Shown here in pieces: positions 23,191 through 34,204 of a DNA stretch of 64,000 nucleotides. Each line of letters starts with the position of its first letter. Position 1 is the stretch's first letter. Below the pieces are notes generated by a model. That model was not told the DNA's origin. It was given only the letters and a program-made list of their open reading frames with translations, and did no database searches. Both the position numbers and the translations under genes were made by a program. Source of the stretch: Echinometra lucunter (lineage: Eukaryota; Echinodermata; Echinoidea; Camarodonta; Echinometridae); the NCBI GenBank assembly GCA_029962745.1, contig CM057157.1:6074271-6138270 (forward strand), given 5' to 3'.

Positions 23191-24766
23191 GGCGCGTTTG
23201 AAGGTGCGCCCCGAGCGTTGGGGGACAGAGTCGGGGGTCGTCTTCAGTACTTTCTTCCCGCTTGGGAAGAAATTACCAACGAAGCTTACATTCTTTCCAT
23301 AGTGCGAGGAGGCTTCTACATAAACGTAGAACCACTCCCCCATGGAGTCATCCGACTTGACCCTCTGACTCTCTCACCCCTTTTCCAGGAGCACATCTCT
23401 TTAGAGATTCAAGGGCTGCTGGAAAAGGGCGCGATAGAACGGGTGAGAGACCATCCCCATCTGTGTCTCTCCCCGGTATTCGTTATTCCCAAACGCTCGG
23501 GGAAGCTCAGAATGATCTTGAACATGAAGATCATAAACACCTTCATTCCTACAGAACACTTCCGTATGGAAACCTTAGCCTCTATCCTTCCGGCTATCAA
23601 ACAGTCAGATGTGGCCATCTAGTGGATCTGAAAGATGCCTACTTTCACATCCTGATACATTCCTCTTCAAGGGATCTTCTGGGTTTCACCTTTCGGGGGG
23701 GAAACCTTCCGGTTCAAAGCCTTACCCTTTGGCCCGAAACCGGCACCTCGAGTAGTCGAGTAGTCTCGGCCTTAGCCTCCTTCCTCAGGTGTCAATGCTT
23801 AAGACTTTTCACTTACCTGGACGACTGGCTCCTAGTTGCGAGCTCCGTGTCTGTTCTTCGCACCCAGATGAACCTCCTCCTCCGTACCACGGAAAGGTTG
23901 GGATTCATAATCAACTGGGAAAAGTCAGAGTTGACTCCTTCCCGCAAGCCCATCTATCTGGGTGTGGAGATAGACATCGTGAACCAAGTTGCCTGCCCCA
24001 GTCGGGAAAGGGTTCACTCGATAGTCGCTCTAGCCTGAACTCTCCGGCTGTTATGTTGAGTTCGCACAGGCCGTTGGCTTCAATATCTGGGCCATTTGGC
24101 AAGCCTTGTCGATGTCCTCCTGGACTGCTAACTTCTCATGCGGCCTTTCCCACTTCACCTTCTGAAGTTCTACAAGCCCAATGTGGATTCACTCAAGACG
24201 TGGCTGCCTCTCACTGTAGAGATCAGACGTCTTCTTATACATTGGACGAGAGAGACCTTCCTTCCTGGGGCGGCCACTGTGTGAATCAGGTGGTTTCAGG
24301 GGACTGGACACATATGTCCACCTTACCCCATATCAATGCTCTGGAGTTGATGGCACTTTTTCTGTCTCTCCGCCATTTCCAGGCCATGCTTGTGAATTGT
24401 TCCGTGCTAATATTAACGGACAACACCACAGTTGCCACATATATCAACAGGCAAGGCGGAACTCGTTCCAGGACTCTGAACGATCTTGCTGCCAAACTGT
24501 GGAAATGGTGTCAGTCTCATCGGATTTTTCTGATAACCTCCTACATCCCCGGCCAGGACAATCTGATTGCGGATTTTCTGTCTCGGGGCAGACACCTCCC
24601 CTCTGAGTGGGCTCTGAACCAAGAGGTTTTCAATTACCTCAACTCGGTGTGGGCCCCTCGAGAAATGGACTTGTTCACAATATCCCTCAATTGCTCTCGA
24701 GTGCAGGATCAGGATGCCTTGGCCCTCGATGCTTTTTCCCTCCATTGGGGAAACTTTCGGGGCTAG
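23191..24766 (+). pseudogene. DIRS reverse transcriptase and RNase H, broken
   Basis: The reverse transcriptase starts in the frame containing AWEEITNEAYILSIVRGG and GLLEKGAIERV, then VFVIPKRSGKLRMILNMK. The frame is interrupted near 23620 and resumes with DLKDAYFHILIH, the first catalytic aspartate region, and YLDDWLLV, the YxDD active site (near 23815-23835). It shifts again before the RNase H part, which has LILTDNTT and YIPGQDNLIADFLSR (24530-24580). The enzyme copies the element RNA and degrades the template. At least two frameshifts separate the segments. Confidence 0.85.
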
Positions 24767-24858
24767 GCTTTCCCTCCTTTTGCCCTGATTCCTCAGGTCC
24801 TGAGGAAAATTAATGAAGATCGGGCATGGGTCCTACTAATTGCACCCTGTTGGCCGAG

Positions 24859-24916
24859 GAGACCTTGGTTTCCTCTACTTCTGTCTCTGTTGGATGGGCA
24901 GCCACTCTCCCTTCCT
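24859..24916 (+). repeat. 58-bp block, copy 1
   Basis: GAGACCTTGGTTTCCTCTAC through CTCTCCCTTCCT. It is repeated without mismatch at 25179-25236, 320 bp downstream. This copy sits in the expected protein context (RPWFPLLLSLLDGQPL). Confidence 0.9.
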
Positions 24917-25178
24917 CGGAGAGCAGACCTCATAGCTCAGCCTCTATCGGGGATCCTCCACCACCGCCCAGCGGCTCTTCACTTGACCGCATGGCCTCTA
25001 TCGGGGAGGATGCCAGATCGGCACGTCTCTCAGAGAAAGCCGCCCAGTTTATAGTTCAGAGTCGCAGAGAATCTATGCGAGTTGTTTACAACTCCAGATT
25101 AGAGGCTTTCTCTGTGTGGTGCGAGGGGAGAGGCATCTCCCCTCGCTCTGCCTCAGTGGGTGCTATCTCTGACTTTCT

Positions 25179-25236
25179 GAGACCTTGGTTTCCTCTACTT
25201 CTGTCTCTGTTGGATGGGCAGCCACTCTCCCTTCCT
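25179..25236 (+). repeat. 58-bp block, copy 2, inside recombinase
   Basis: Identical to 24859-24916; it replaces or interrupts recombinase sequence after ISDFL. Confidence 0.9.
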
Positions 25237-26073
25237 TGCCGCTATCCACCAGGGCTTCCTTGATGGTTCGGGAGTGTTGAACTCTCCCTTCTTGTCTCAG
25301 TTACTGAGGTCGTTCTTCTTACAACGACCAGCAAATCGCCGATTGACTCCTGCATGGAGTCTTCCTTTGGTGTTGAAGGCTTTGGCCAAGTCGCCTTTTG
25401 AGCCGATGTGCAAAGTTTCACTTCACCAACTCTCGATTAAGACCGCCTTTCCTATCGCTGTTGCCTCCTGTCAGAGGAGAAGCACTATCCAGGCTCTCTC
25501 CGTAGCACCTGGACATATCAGATGGGAAAGGCAAGGTGTTCGCCTTATCCCTCGTCCTTCTTTCATTGCCAAGTATCAGACAGACAGTTCTGGTCAGATC
25601 GAAGTATTCTTGAGCCCCCTCTTAGAATTTTCTTCCGTTGAGGAGGATAAACTTTGGTGCCCTGTTCGGGCTCTAAAGTGGTATTTGGACAGGACTAAGG
25701 CCTTCCGTTCGAAAGATCAGCTCTTCCTCATCTCCAGTCACCCTCACTCTCCTGCTTCACGCGAGACTGTGTCCCGCTGGATTGTCAAAGCTATCCAAGC
25801 GGCTGGTTCCGAGGCTCTCATGTCTGAGGATCCTCCGAGGGCTCATGACACCAGGAGTATCTCTACCTCCTGGGCTCTTGGGTTCTCCTTTGGACGACAT
25901 CTTACGGGCAGCCTTTTGGTGTTCCCCTAACTCCTTTACATCCTTCTATCTTAAGGATGTCCCTTCGGGCGAAGCGAGGTTTGCTACCTTGTTTCTGGGA
26001 GCTGCTTCTTCTTCCCTGTCCCTTCATTAGTCTCTTCCCTGAGGACATACCACCCGGAATTTATTCCGTGCTG

Positions 26074-26167
26074 GTCTAGCAAATAGGTAGATACATTGAT
26101 TTATTGCTATAAATCAAGAAAATTATCACTAATTTTGTTATTTACTGGATAAATCTATGTATCTACC
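26074..26167. repeat. DIRS internal complementary region
   Basis: The left half is the complement of the element's left tip (CTAGCAAATAGGTAGATACA) and the right half the complement of its right tip (TTATCACTAATTTTGTTATT). This arrangement is the template used to form circular DIRS DNA. Confidence 0.85.
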
Positions 26168-26231
26168 TATGTCCCTCCCTCCTACCCCTCTCCTTGCCTG
26201 GCAACATGTCCTAGACACTGTCGTTAGCACG

Positions 26232-26420
26232 TTTGGAAGAGGAAGAATATGGCGCCTGTGCGTGCGCTGTTGGTGGATGGGAAGGTACTATACTCAGGCG
26301 GGGCATGCGCGTTGTGACTTAAAATTTTTCCCGAATGACGGCTAGATCCAGAGGGACTAGCAAATAGGTAGATACATAGATTTATCTTGTAAATAACAAA
26401 ATTAGTGATAGTTTTCTTGA
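26232..26420 (-). repeat. Right inverted terminal repeat of DIRS
   Basis: Complement of the left end, with an additional tip that ends AGTTTTCTTGATT. Confidence 0.8.
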
Positions 26421-27224
26421 TTATCATCATCATCATTTATTATTATGTATTATTATTTAGATGTAAGGTTATAGAGGCAACAATATTTTTGAGGTCCATC
26501 GCGGTCGTCTCAGAAAGCAAAAATATTGAATATGATTGTTTACGTGTATGCGTATGGAGATTTCTTCATCAAAAAAATATTGGACGGTTTTACAAAAAAT
26601 ATTGGACGATATGAATATTTTGCCCCACCCACAAAATTATCATTGATCAATAAATGATTGTGCGCATGCAGCTAGTGTGACGTCACAATGAAATTGCACT
26701 GCGTTTGTAACCGTAAGCCATGCCTATATGACCTCGATATGCAGACATACGCGCTAGCTGCAGCTAGCGTGACGTCACAATGAAATTGTAAGTTCAACTT
26801 TGTGTTGGAGTTACCAGACTGTAGATCTACATGAAGCTAGACCTACATGAAAATATGTTGGAGTTACTTGTTCTGTGTTCTTGGAAATTAAACATTGTTA
26901 ATTAACTTTTCCTGTTGTCATGGAAAGGAACGTCCAATTTGCACTTGTTTATTTACAAGTTTCAATTGCCATGATGCAGTTTACAAGATTTCTGCAAAAT
27001 CATGAGTAGAACCTAAATCACATTTCACATTTTCTTGTGGAGTAGGTCTAGATCTATTCGAGATGAACATCTATTCTGGATCTAGATCTATATCTAAATA
27101 ATAATTGTAATACTGGATAAGCATTTTTCATGGAATACGTGAAAATATTGGTAATCACTTGTGGAAAAATATTTTCACGTATCCCACTCAAGTCCATCCA
27201 ATATTTTCTAAGTATTTACTACAA
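26421..27224. other. No gene; small repeats
   Basis: An ATC/ATT-rich start, then two copies of a 29-bp block containing GTGACGTCACAATGAAATTG (26668-26696 and 26760-26788), and a hairpin formed by TACGTGAAAATATT and AATATTTTCACGTA (near 27137-27181). Probably decayed short transposons. Confidence 0.4.
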
Positions 27225-27585
27225 TGAATTAATGTATCTACCTATTTTTCTGGTTGACCAAACTATGCTGCTACTCGAGACAAGATAAAGTCACAAATGC
27301 GCATGCCCCACCTTGAGTAGTGCCTTCCCAGTTCACCTGCGCGTGCGCACAACCGCGATCTTCCTATTCCTTCCTCGCTGCGGAGAAGTCATCATATCAA
27401 GAGATAAGTCTCCGCTTAAAATTGAGATTTTTAATCTCTAGTGCTTTTGGATTTGCTCTCTTTCATTATTATTCCCTTTCACTGTTTAATTGTGATTTAT
27501 TTGGTTCCTTAGGTTTTATTTAGTCTCATTTACCTTGGCAGAAATTTACTGTTATTTTCTTGCCTAGTTTTCTTCCCCTTACGGG
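27225..27585 (+). mobile_element. Left end of a second, diverged DIRS
   Basis: Starts ATGAATTAATGTATCTACCTATTT and matches the leader of the upstream DIRS (20640-21000) block by block, including GTCACAA.TGCGCATGCCC, a GCGCACGCACA-like block, GAGATAAGTC and the final TTTCTTCCCCTT. It runs into the N gap, so its coding part is missing from the assembly. Confidence 0.7.
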
Positions 27586-28085
27586 NNNNNNNNNNNNNNN
27601 NNNNNNNNNNNNNNNNNNNNNNNNNNNNNNNNNNNNNNNNNNNNNNNNNNNNNNNNNNNNNNNNNNNNNNNNNNNNNNNNNNNNNNNNNNNNNNNNNNNN
27701 NNNNNNNNNNNNNNNNNNNNNNNNNNNNNNNNNNNNNNNNNNNNNNNNNNNNNNNNNNNNNNNNNNNNNNNNNNNNNNNNNNNNNNNNNNNNNNNNNNNN
27801 NNNNNNNNNNNNNNNNNNNNNNNNNNNNNNNNNNNNNNNNNNNNNNNNNNNNNNNNNNNNNNNNNNNNNNNNNNNNNNNNNNNNNNNNNNNNNNNNNNNN
27901 NNNNNNNNNNNNNNNNNNNNNNNNNNNNNNNNNNNNNNNNNNNNNNNNNNNNNNNNNNNNNNNNNNNNNNNNNNNNNNNNNNNNNNNNNNNNNNNNNNNN
28001 NNNNNNNNNNNNNNNNNNNNNNNNNNNNNNNNNNNNNNNNNNNNNNNNNNNNNNNNNNNNNNNNNNNNNNNNNNNNNNNNNNNNN

Positions 28086-28339
28086 CAAGAGACAATCGCT
28101 TTATACTTAGTAGTGTTCAGTCATTCACAAATAACTCTTCTTTTATCATAACTTTTCCATTACAACATTTTTTACCCTGTTGAGTTCTCACAATTCTTAG
28201 ATTTTGAGGGAAACATGGATAGCTAGATCAAATCGTTGTTTTTCATATGTTTGTAGGTTGTTGAATTTCAGATAATGTGGTATTTTATGAAATTCTAATG
28301 TTTTCTTGATGTCCAATGTTAATGACCCTACAGGTCAAG
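28086..28339. other. No gene recognised
   Basis: AT-rich sequence between the gap and the SINE. Confidence 0.4.
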
Positions 28340-28700
28340 CCCACCATCAGAATAATGACAAATGGGCGCATTCTAACAGCTTAGGCTCCTGAGCAGGGTC
28401 ACCTGACTACCCGTGCTTTTTTTACGAGACAGTCTCGTATTTACGTTCCGTACAAGAGAAATATATTTTCTTGCCTAAATAATCATTTCGTTCACCCAGG
28501 GAAACCCCATCAGCATAATTGCTGTTCTTCCTGAGGGCCCTTTATATCTCATTAACCCAGCAATTGCCAGGTACCCATTTCTCTCTGGGTGGAGAGTGAC
28601 AAATGTGGATTAATGTCTTGCCAAAAGACTGGAGAGGATTCGAACCCTCAACCCTTAGATTGAGAGTAAAGTAAATGAACCACTATACCACGGCGCCTCC
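28340..28700 (-). mobile_element. tRNA-derived SINE
   Basis: On the minus strand the 5' part reads GGCGCCGTGGTATAGTGGTT, a tRNA start with a pol III A box, followed about 45 bp later by GGTTCGAATCC (complement of 28637-28647), a canonical B box. The tRNA-like head is followed by a tail with GGCAAGACATTAATCCACAT and AAATGGGTACCTGGCAATTG, seen in SINEs of marine invertebrates (from memory). The 3' limit is approximate. Confidence 0.7.
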
Positions 28701-29715
28701 CTGTGGCGCCGCTTTGTACCCTATTTCAAACTTTCTTTTAAAACAAGAGAATATTCATACAATAGATAGATGATATAATACATGTATAAATGGTGCATGT
28801 GGAAACAGAAACATTTCTTTTTGCTCGCTCGCTTCACTCGCTCGCTATAAGTTTTGATAGCGAAGTGTTCATTAGGCTACCAGGGCAAACACAACAGGCT
28901 GGTAGCTAAATAATTTGTACTTTACAATGGGAGATATCCATAAAGTAAATTGAGCTAGGACGTAGACTTCTATTAAGATTCCGATGGATCCTTGATTTTT
29001 TCAAGAAAAGGTGGGGTGAAATTAAAAAAAACAACAACAGCAACAAAACAACACTGAAGTCCATAATCACTAGAAGTATACTTGAATCGGTATCTCTTTT
29101 TTTTCAAGAGGAGGCTATCCACTGAATGGGGAAGGTAATCAGCTATAATGATACTGTTTTCAAGAGTTCTCTTTCCTATCGATGTGACTCCGTGATATTC
29201 TGATCTTCACCTTGGAACTATAGAGTGCTTGAGTGTACGAGTAGGCCCAAATTTTCAGCAACATCTATCAACCAACCATCTTAGAGAAATATTGTAAATA
29301 TCACTTACATGTGTAACTTTACTGAACCCAAGTAATGGCGGCGTAGAAATATCAGACAGAGACTCACTTTTAGTACAGTTCTGTAACTAGGTTTTCGTTC
29401 GTATATACTGTCGTGTTGTGGGATAGGATTTTTTACATTTTTTGTTTCGCTTCCAGCACAGAGAGTATACAATAGTAATTGCACAGAGGCTCAAAGTCAG
29501 TATAGTTGAAAGTGTGATATTTATTCACATGAAGAACAACTCGGAGATAAAGTGATAAAAGTTCAGAGAAAGTCTGATCATGCTGATGGTGACTGTACAC
29601 TGTTGATGTCTGGAATGCAGCGTGGAGTACAAGTGTAATTTTTGTTTCTCTCTCTAAACAATCTCAGTAATCTCCTGAAGTGAACCCCCTTTTACATAGA
29701 CCCTAAACATGCTAA
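28701..29715. other. No gene recognised
   Basis: AT-rich sequence with a GCTCGCTCGCTTCACTCG-type block near 28833-28850 and A/C-rich runs. No domain or RNA gene seen. Confidence 0.4.
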
Positions 29716-29723
29716 AGCCCTCC
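29716..29723. repeat. Left 8-bp TSD of hAT element
   Basis: AGCCCTCC, repeated exactly at 31546-31553. Confidence 0.8.
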
Positions 29724-29814
29724 CAGTGGCGTAACAGCCGGGGGGGGGGGGGGGCAGAGTGCCCCCTGAAGGATTTCACCGGGAAAATTCACCAAACCAC
29801 CGGGAAAAAATTAA

Positions 29815-30010
29815 AGGGAGGGAAAGGAAGAAAAACGAAGGGAGAAAGGGAAAGGAAGAAGAAGAAAGGAAAAGAAAGAAGGAGAAAGGGAAAGAAAGAA
29901 GGAGAAAGGGAAAGGAAGAAGGAGAACGGGAAAGAAAAAAGGAAAAAGGGGAGAAAGAAGAAGAGAGAGAGGGAAAAGAGGGAAAGGGGAGCAAAGGGAA
30001 ACAAACGAAA
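29815..30010. repeat. Purine-rich GGGAAAGGAAGAAGGA array
   Basis: About 200 bp of G/A-only sequence with an irregular 14-18 bp repeat. Lys/Glu-rich or Phe/Ser-rich open frames here are artefacts. Confidence 0.9.
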
Positions 30011-30894
30011 TGAGGGAAAATTTATTACAAAAACCCCGGAGTTTCCGGGTGCTCCACTCCCTGGACCCCCGCAGTGGCTTTCCCTGTAGCCCCCCCCCCC
30101 CCCATCAGGGGGCCCCTAAGCCAGAACCCTGGGCCCCACCCGCTAAAGGCTTCGCAACAAGCAACTCGCGGTGCGGGCTCACCCCCGTATATTCTATTTC
30201 TAGACTTAGATACCGGGAAATTTTCGGCCCTGCCCCCCCCCCCCCCCCCTCCCGATAACAGGCAGAGAATGAAAGAGACCGGGAACAGTCAACGAACAAT
30301 AATTCAAAGAAACATCAGAGTTTCCGCGCTTCGCGCGGAAGGGGAAAATCACCATCCCTGCACCCTCCCCCTAGCATGCCTAAAATGAAATCCTAGCTAC
30401 ACCACTGATTCTAGACTTAATTACCGGGAAATATTTGGCTATGCGTACGCCCCCCCCCCCCCCCGATAACAGGCAGGAAGTGTAAGAAGAGCGGGAACCG
30501 ACAGTGAAAAAACGTCGGAGCTTCCTGCACCCTCCCCCTAGGGAGCACTACCATCTCCCTAAAATGAAATCCTAGATACGCCGCGGAAGATAGACTTAAT
30601 TACCGACAACTAACAATTCAAAGAAACGTCGGAGCTTCCGCGCTTCGCACGGGAGGTGGGAAACTCCCCCCTCCCTGCACCCTCCCCTCTAGGGAGCACT
30701 ACATTGGCGAAAATTCCGGGGGGGAGGGGTGGGGGAACTATCACCCCCACTTGGCGGAGGGGGGGGGGCTGTGTGTACAAATTTTCCCCCATGCAGACAC
30801 ACTTTTTAAGGAAGAAAATATATTTGAATTAATCAGTAATTTTTAGTGAAAATTCTGAATATTTATCATAAACAACCATCATATTTTAGAATTT

Positions 30895-31135
30895 CTATTT
30901 GAAAATGTTACTGAAAACAAAAAAGTGGTTATTTTTGGCTCGCTCGCTTCGCTCGCTCGTCAAAATCTTAGGATTTCCATCCGAGAATGCAATTAAAATT
31001 CAGAAAAGTGGTTATTTTGAGCTCGCTCGCTTCGCTCTTTCGTCATATTTTAGAATTCCTATTCAAAAATGCGATTCAAAACCGGAAAATTGGTTATTTT
31101 CTGCTCGCTCGCTTCGCTCGCTCGCAATATAGATA
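30895..31135. repeat. 82-bp tandem repeat, three copies
   Basis: Each copy has AAAA.TGGTTATTTT followed by GCTCGCTCGCTTCGCTC (at about 30938, 31021 and 31103). A partial fourth copy lies near 31290-31330. Confidence 0.85.
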
Positions 31136-31545
31136 TTAAAATGTGTGTGAGAGTGAAAAAATCATTTAAAAAGTTTTCCCCTTAGGGAACACTACCATCT
31201 CCCAAAAATGAAATCCGAGATACGCCGCAGAAGATAGACTTGATTACCGACAACTACCAATTCAAAGAAACGTCGGAGCTTCCGCGCTTCCGTGGTTACT
31301 TTCTGCTCGCTCGCTTCGCTCTCTCGCAAAATAGATATCAAAATGTGTCTGAGAGGGAAAAAAATCAATTAATAAGTTTTTCATACCCCACTCCTCAAAT
31401 TGAATTTACGTGGAGCTCTACCGTCCTCCTAAAATGCAGTCGTAGCTACGCAACAGATTATAGACATAGACTAGTTACCGGGAAATGTTGGGCTCTGCCC
31501 CCCCCCCCCCCCTCCCCCTGATAACAGGTACCTGTTACGCCCCTG

Positions 31546-31553
31546 AGCCCTCC
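31546..31553. repeat. Right 8-bp TSD of hAT element
   Basis: AGCCCTCC, identical to 29716-29723. Confidence 0.8.
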
Positions 31554-31618
31554 ACTGGGAGTTGGTCCCTTGACCAACTAGATCGGCCTAAACTAAAGTA
31601 CATCATATTTACTCATTA

Positions 31619-31960
31619 TTGGAGGAGTGGGTCAGTTATCCGACAAGTCCTTTCATGAAACGCTCCCCTGATGTCAAGGCCCAACAAAGACATAAAAGAG
31701 AAAGCAAGTTTAGAATTAGTGCTATGAAGATGTTTGTTTCGGAGATTCCAATCTTGTACAGTGTGGGAGATGGTATTAAAAGTTGTAATCAGAAAGGAGC
31801 TTTGAAAAGCTTTGAGATACAATTATTGTGCAACAGAAATATTTTGTCAACTGCTTATAATCATAAATCTGTTTTAGCCCTACCTCCGTGTGCCCCTAAG
31901 GTGAATTGAATCGAACTGAATTGAATTGAAATGAATTGATTTTGTCCATTAAATGGAAAT
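31619..31960 (+). other. Unrecognised open frame with GAATT-repeat tail
   Basis: A 96-codon frame ends at 31907-31909 and is followed at once by a TGAATTGAA-type tandem tail (31902-31940). An open frame ending just before a short A/T-rich microsatellite is what the 3' end of a LINE looks like, but I cannot match the peptide to any known domain. It contains TTTCATGAAACGCTCCCC, related to the MITE ends at 32785 and 32923. Confidence 0.25.
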
Positions 31961-32784
31961 TCGTTGCTCACTGGTTGAACATCAAAACATATGGTGTACA
32001 AGTTACAGTAATCATCAACAATGTAATTACATTAACCCCAATATGCAAAACAATAAACAAAACAGTTGTGGTTTCATGAAAAGTAAAGTAATACAAGAAA
32101 GAGGAGAGGAAAGCAATATAAGAGTGCTATGGTTATAATAGTGATTGCTCAGCCGGTGTCTCCAAATTAAAGGATATAATAGGTTTATTTTGCCAAGGCC
32201 TGCCTTCTATTCCGTACAATATCAGCATGAATAAAAATGCACATGTCTTTATATCGTCAAGTTTAATGTACTATTGCAATGCTTATTGTAGACCCCAAAG
32301 CATAGAATTTTTCTCATGTCTCTCTTTCCTTTTGTCAACATTATTTTTATGCTATTGTTCTGATTGCTGTTCGGGTTGATGGTCATCTGGGTCACCTTTT
32401 TTGTCACATTATCCACGTTCACAGGCTGGCAGTGGGATTAAATCTATGGTTTTTTGGAGAATCTAAATGTATTTTTTTCCTCGGGAGTTTTAAGGGATTT
32501 ACAGGTTATTACATCTCGTCGTCCTTTATTCTTGTGCCATGGGTATTGAATAGCAACTAGTAAAGCCTTTGAGGTAAGACAGTCAGACCTCTTTTCTTTG
32601 GTTCATAAAGCATATTTTATCAAATTTGAGGTTGGGCTCGATACAAAGAGATGTCGGTGTCGTTTGGTTTCCCATTACCTATCACGAGAGAAAATTGCCC
32701 CTGATATTGGCAACTAAAACAACAACAACAAAAACCGAGAGCCATTTAACCGGCACCTGGGAATGCATTTTTAATTGGAGTTCT
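31961..32784. other. No gene recognised
   Basis: AT-rich sequence without domain or repeat signal. Confidence 0.4.
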
Positions 32785-32923
32785 GGGGAGCGTTTCACGA
32801 AGTGTCTTGTCAATTATTTTTTACTGACAACTGTTATAAGCTAATGAAGTCCTTGCATCTGAATGGCTGAGAGCAAATTTGTCCGTAAAAATCAGTGATA
32901 AGACTCTTCGTGAAACGCTCCCC
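32785..32923. mobile_element. 139-bp MITE
   Basis: Ends are inverted repeats: GGGGAGCGTTTCACGAAG at the left and its complement at the right (32906-32923), continuing imperfectly through TGACAA/TTGTCC. No obvious target duplication. A diverged relative lies at 36927-37060. Confidence 0.75.
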
Positions 32924-34204
32924 TTAGCATTTTCTGAAAAGAAAGATAATGGCCTTGCCCTTGCCTTCTGGCGGATGCCGGAGGCTACGGGTTGTGAAAG
33001 TAGACACTCGAAGAGTCAGAAGTGTTTTGAATTGTAGCAAATCCATAATCACTGCAAAGGAGAAGCTTTGCTGATTCAGTTCATTTGTCAAGATCTGTTT
33101 GGGGCCGGCAGTTATCATCTATCAGAAATGATATATTTGAGACCCAGATTTTCGGCCTTCAGCGGTCCTCTGTGCAGTGGCTAGAATTACGAGGGGGCGG
33201 CGGGTGCTTTTTAAATCACCGAAATTGAAATCTTGCTTTTAAAGAGTACTGAAATGTTATCAAAAAGTGCAGATACCGTGTCTTAAGTTGTAAAGCGAAT
33301 GCTAGTCATGCTAGTTGGATTTTTTGGTGAGCAGTGGGCCTAAAGCTCAGAACCAAATGCAGAGACACCGAGAACTGATTTGTAAGGTCACGAAAGTGTG
33401 CCGAAAGTTGAAAGGTTAGAAATATTGATCAAAAGAAGAAGATATAAACAGTGATAAAGGAAAGCGAACTAAAATGTTGCGGAACTTTTCTTTCATTGTT
33501 CCATGGAAAGAGAGAAAGAAAACCTCCCAAATCTGCGAAGTTGTTTCATAAACCAGTAAAAAGTGAGGGGATTGTAATGCTGCATTGCAAAATACAAGCC
33601 TGGCTTTTGAGCACCCCCCCCCCCTCGCCATTTTCAAGATTTATTTATATACTTAATTTGGAAAATTCAACTGTTTGAAAATTATTCTTATTTCATGTAT
33701 TCTGATGATGATGTAATTATTTTCATTTTCCATTTTCAACTTAGATTAACATACATAACTACTAATTATGTATGTTATTCTAAGTTTAAAATGGAAAATT
33801 AAAATAACATACATAATTACTAATTATGTATGTTATTCTAAGTTGAAAATGGAAAAAAAAAATCATTTTATGAAATTCAGATGTCTTATTCAGCCTAGAA
33901 AAAAATAATTGTTGTTTTACAAGTACGATGATAGAGTTCACTCATTTCATTTTTTCTTTACTAGCCAGAAAGTATATTCTGAGAAGTCAACCTAAGCGTG
34001 AAAGTAGAAGAAGTTTTATAGTAGAACTAGTTTTCTGCATGAATCCAAATTATTTTAATAAAAACAGCAGTTATGAAAGAAGTGTTCAACGGTTTCATTT
34101 TCAGTATTGCAGAACTGTCATGACTCATTAATTTTCAACATGAATAAGGTGTCTTTTAAGAACAGAATTCTACCAGTATTTAACATTTTGAACTGAATGT
34201 ATTT
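32924..34204. other. No gene; paired palindromes
   Basis: Only AT-rich DNA apart from two adjacent hairpins at 33735-33782 and 33800-33850, both built from AACATACATAA/TTATGTATGTT with TTTTCCATTTT-type flanks. They look like a short MITE copied partly twice. Confidence 0.5.

Larger units (their letters stand above)
24767..26030 (+). pseudogene. DIRS tyrosine recombinase, broken
   Basis: After the RNase H a linker typical of DIRS leads to a tyrosine recombinase. The N-terminal core-binding part is near 25060-25180 (SRLEAFSVWCEGRGISP). The catalytic part includes RRSTIQAL (first Arg), WCPVRALKWYLDRT, and RAHDTRSISTSWAL (His-x-x-Arg pair). The region with the likely nucleophile tyrosine, AFWCSPNSFTSFYLKD, is in another frame near 25910-25955, so a frameshift lies near 25890. 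A 58-bp copied block (25179-25236) disrupts the domain. In this family the recombinase inserts a circular DNA intermediate without target duplication. Confidence 0.8.
20632..26420 (+). mobile_element. DIRS-type tyrosine-recombinase retrotransposon
   Basis: Three structural marks are visible. The left end (20632-20792) and right end (about 26232-26420) are inverted repeats, sharing for example the complement of GGAAGAGGAAGAATATGGCG. A segment at 26074-26167 joins the complements of both extreme ends back to back, as the internal complementary region of DIRS elements does. Between them lie Gag-like, reverse transcriptase/RNase H and tyrosine recombinase sequences in the expected order. All frames are interrupted, so this copy looks inactive or is indel-ridden in the assembly. 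Confidence 0.88.
29724..31545. mobile_element. 1.8-kb non-autonomous hAT element
   Basis: Left end CAGTGGCGTAACAG and right end CTGTTACGCCCCTG are inverted repeats (one mismatch pair apart), and perfect 8-bp direct repeats flank them, the hallmark of hAT transposition. The interior has no transposase; it holds a purine-rich GGGAAAGGAAGAAG array, several C-runs, repeated CGATAACAGGCAG and AAACGTCGGAGCTTCCGCGC blocks, and an 82-bp tandem repeat. Confidence 0.85.

Noticed and set aside
29709..30089. Lys/Arg/Glu-rich 126-codon protein
   Set aside because: Translation of the purine-rich array inside a hAT element.
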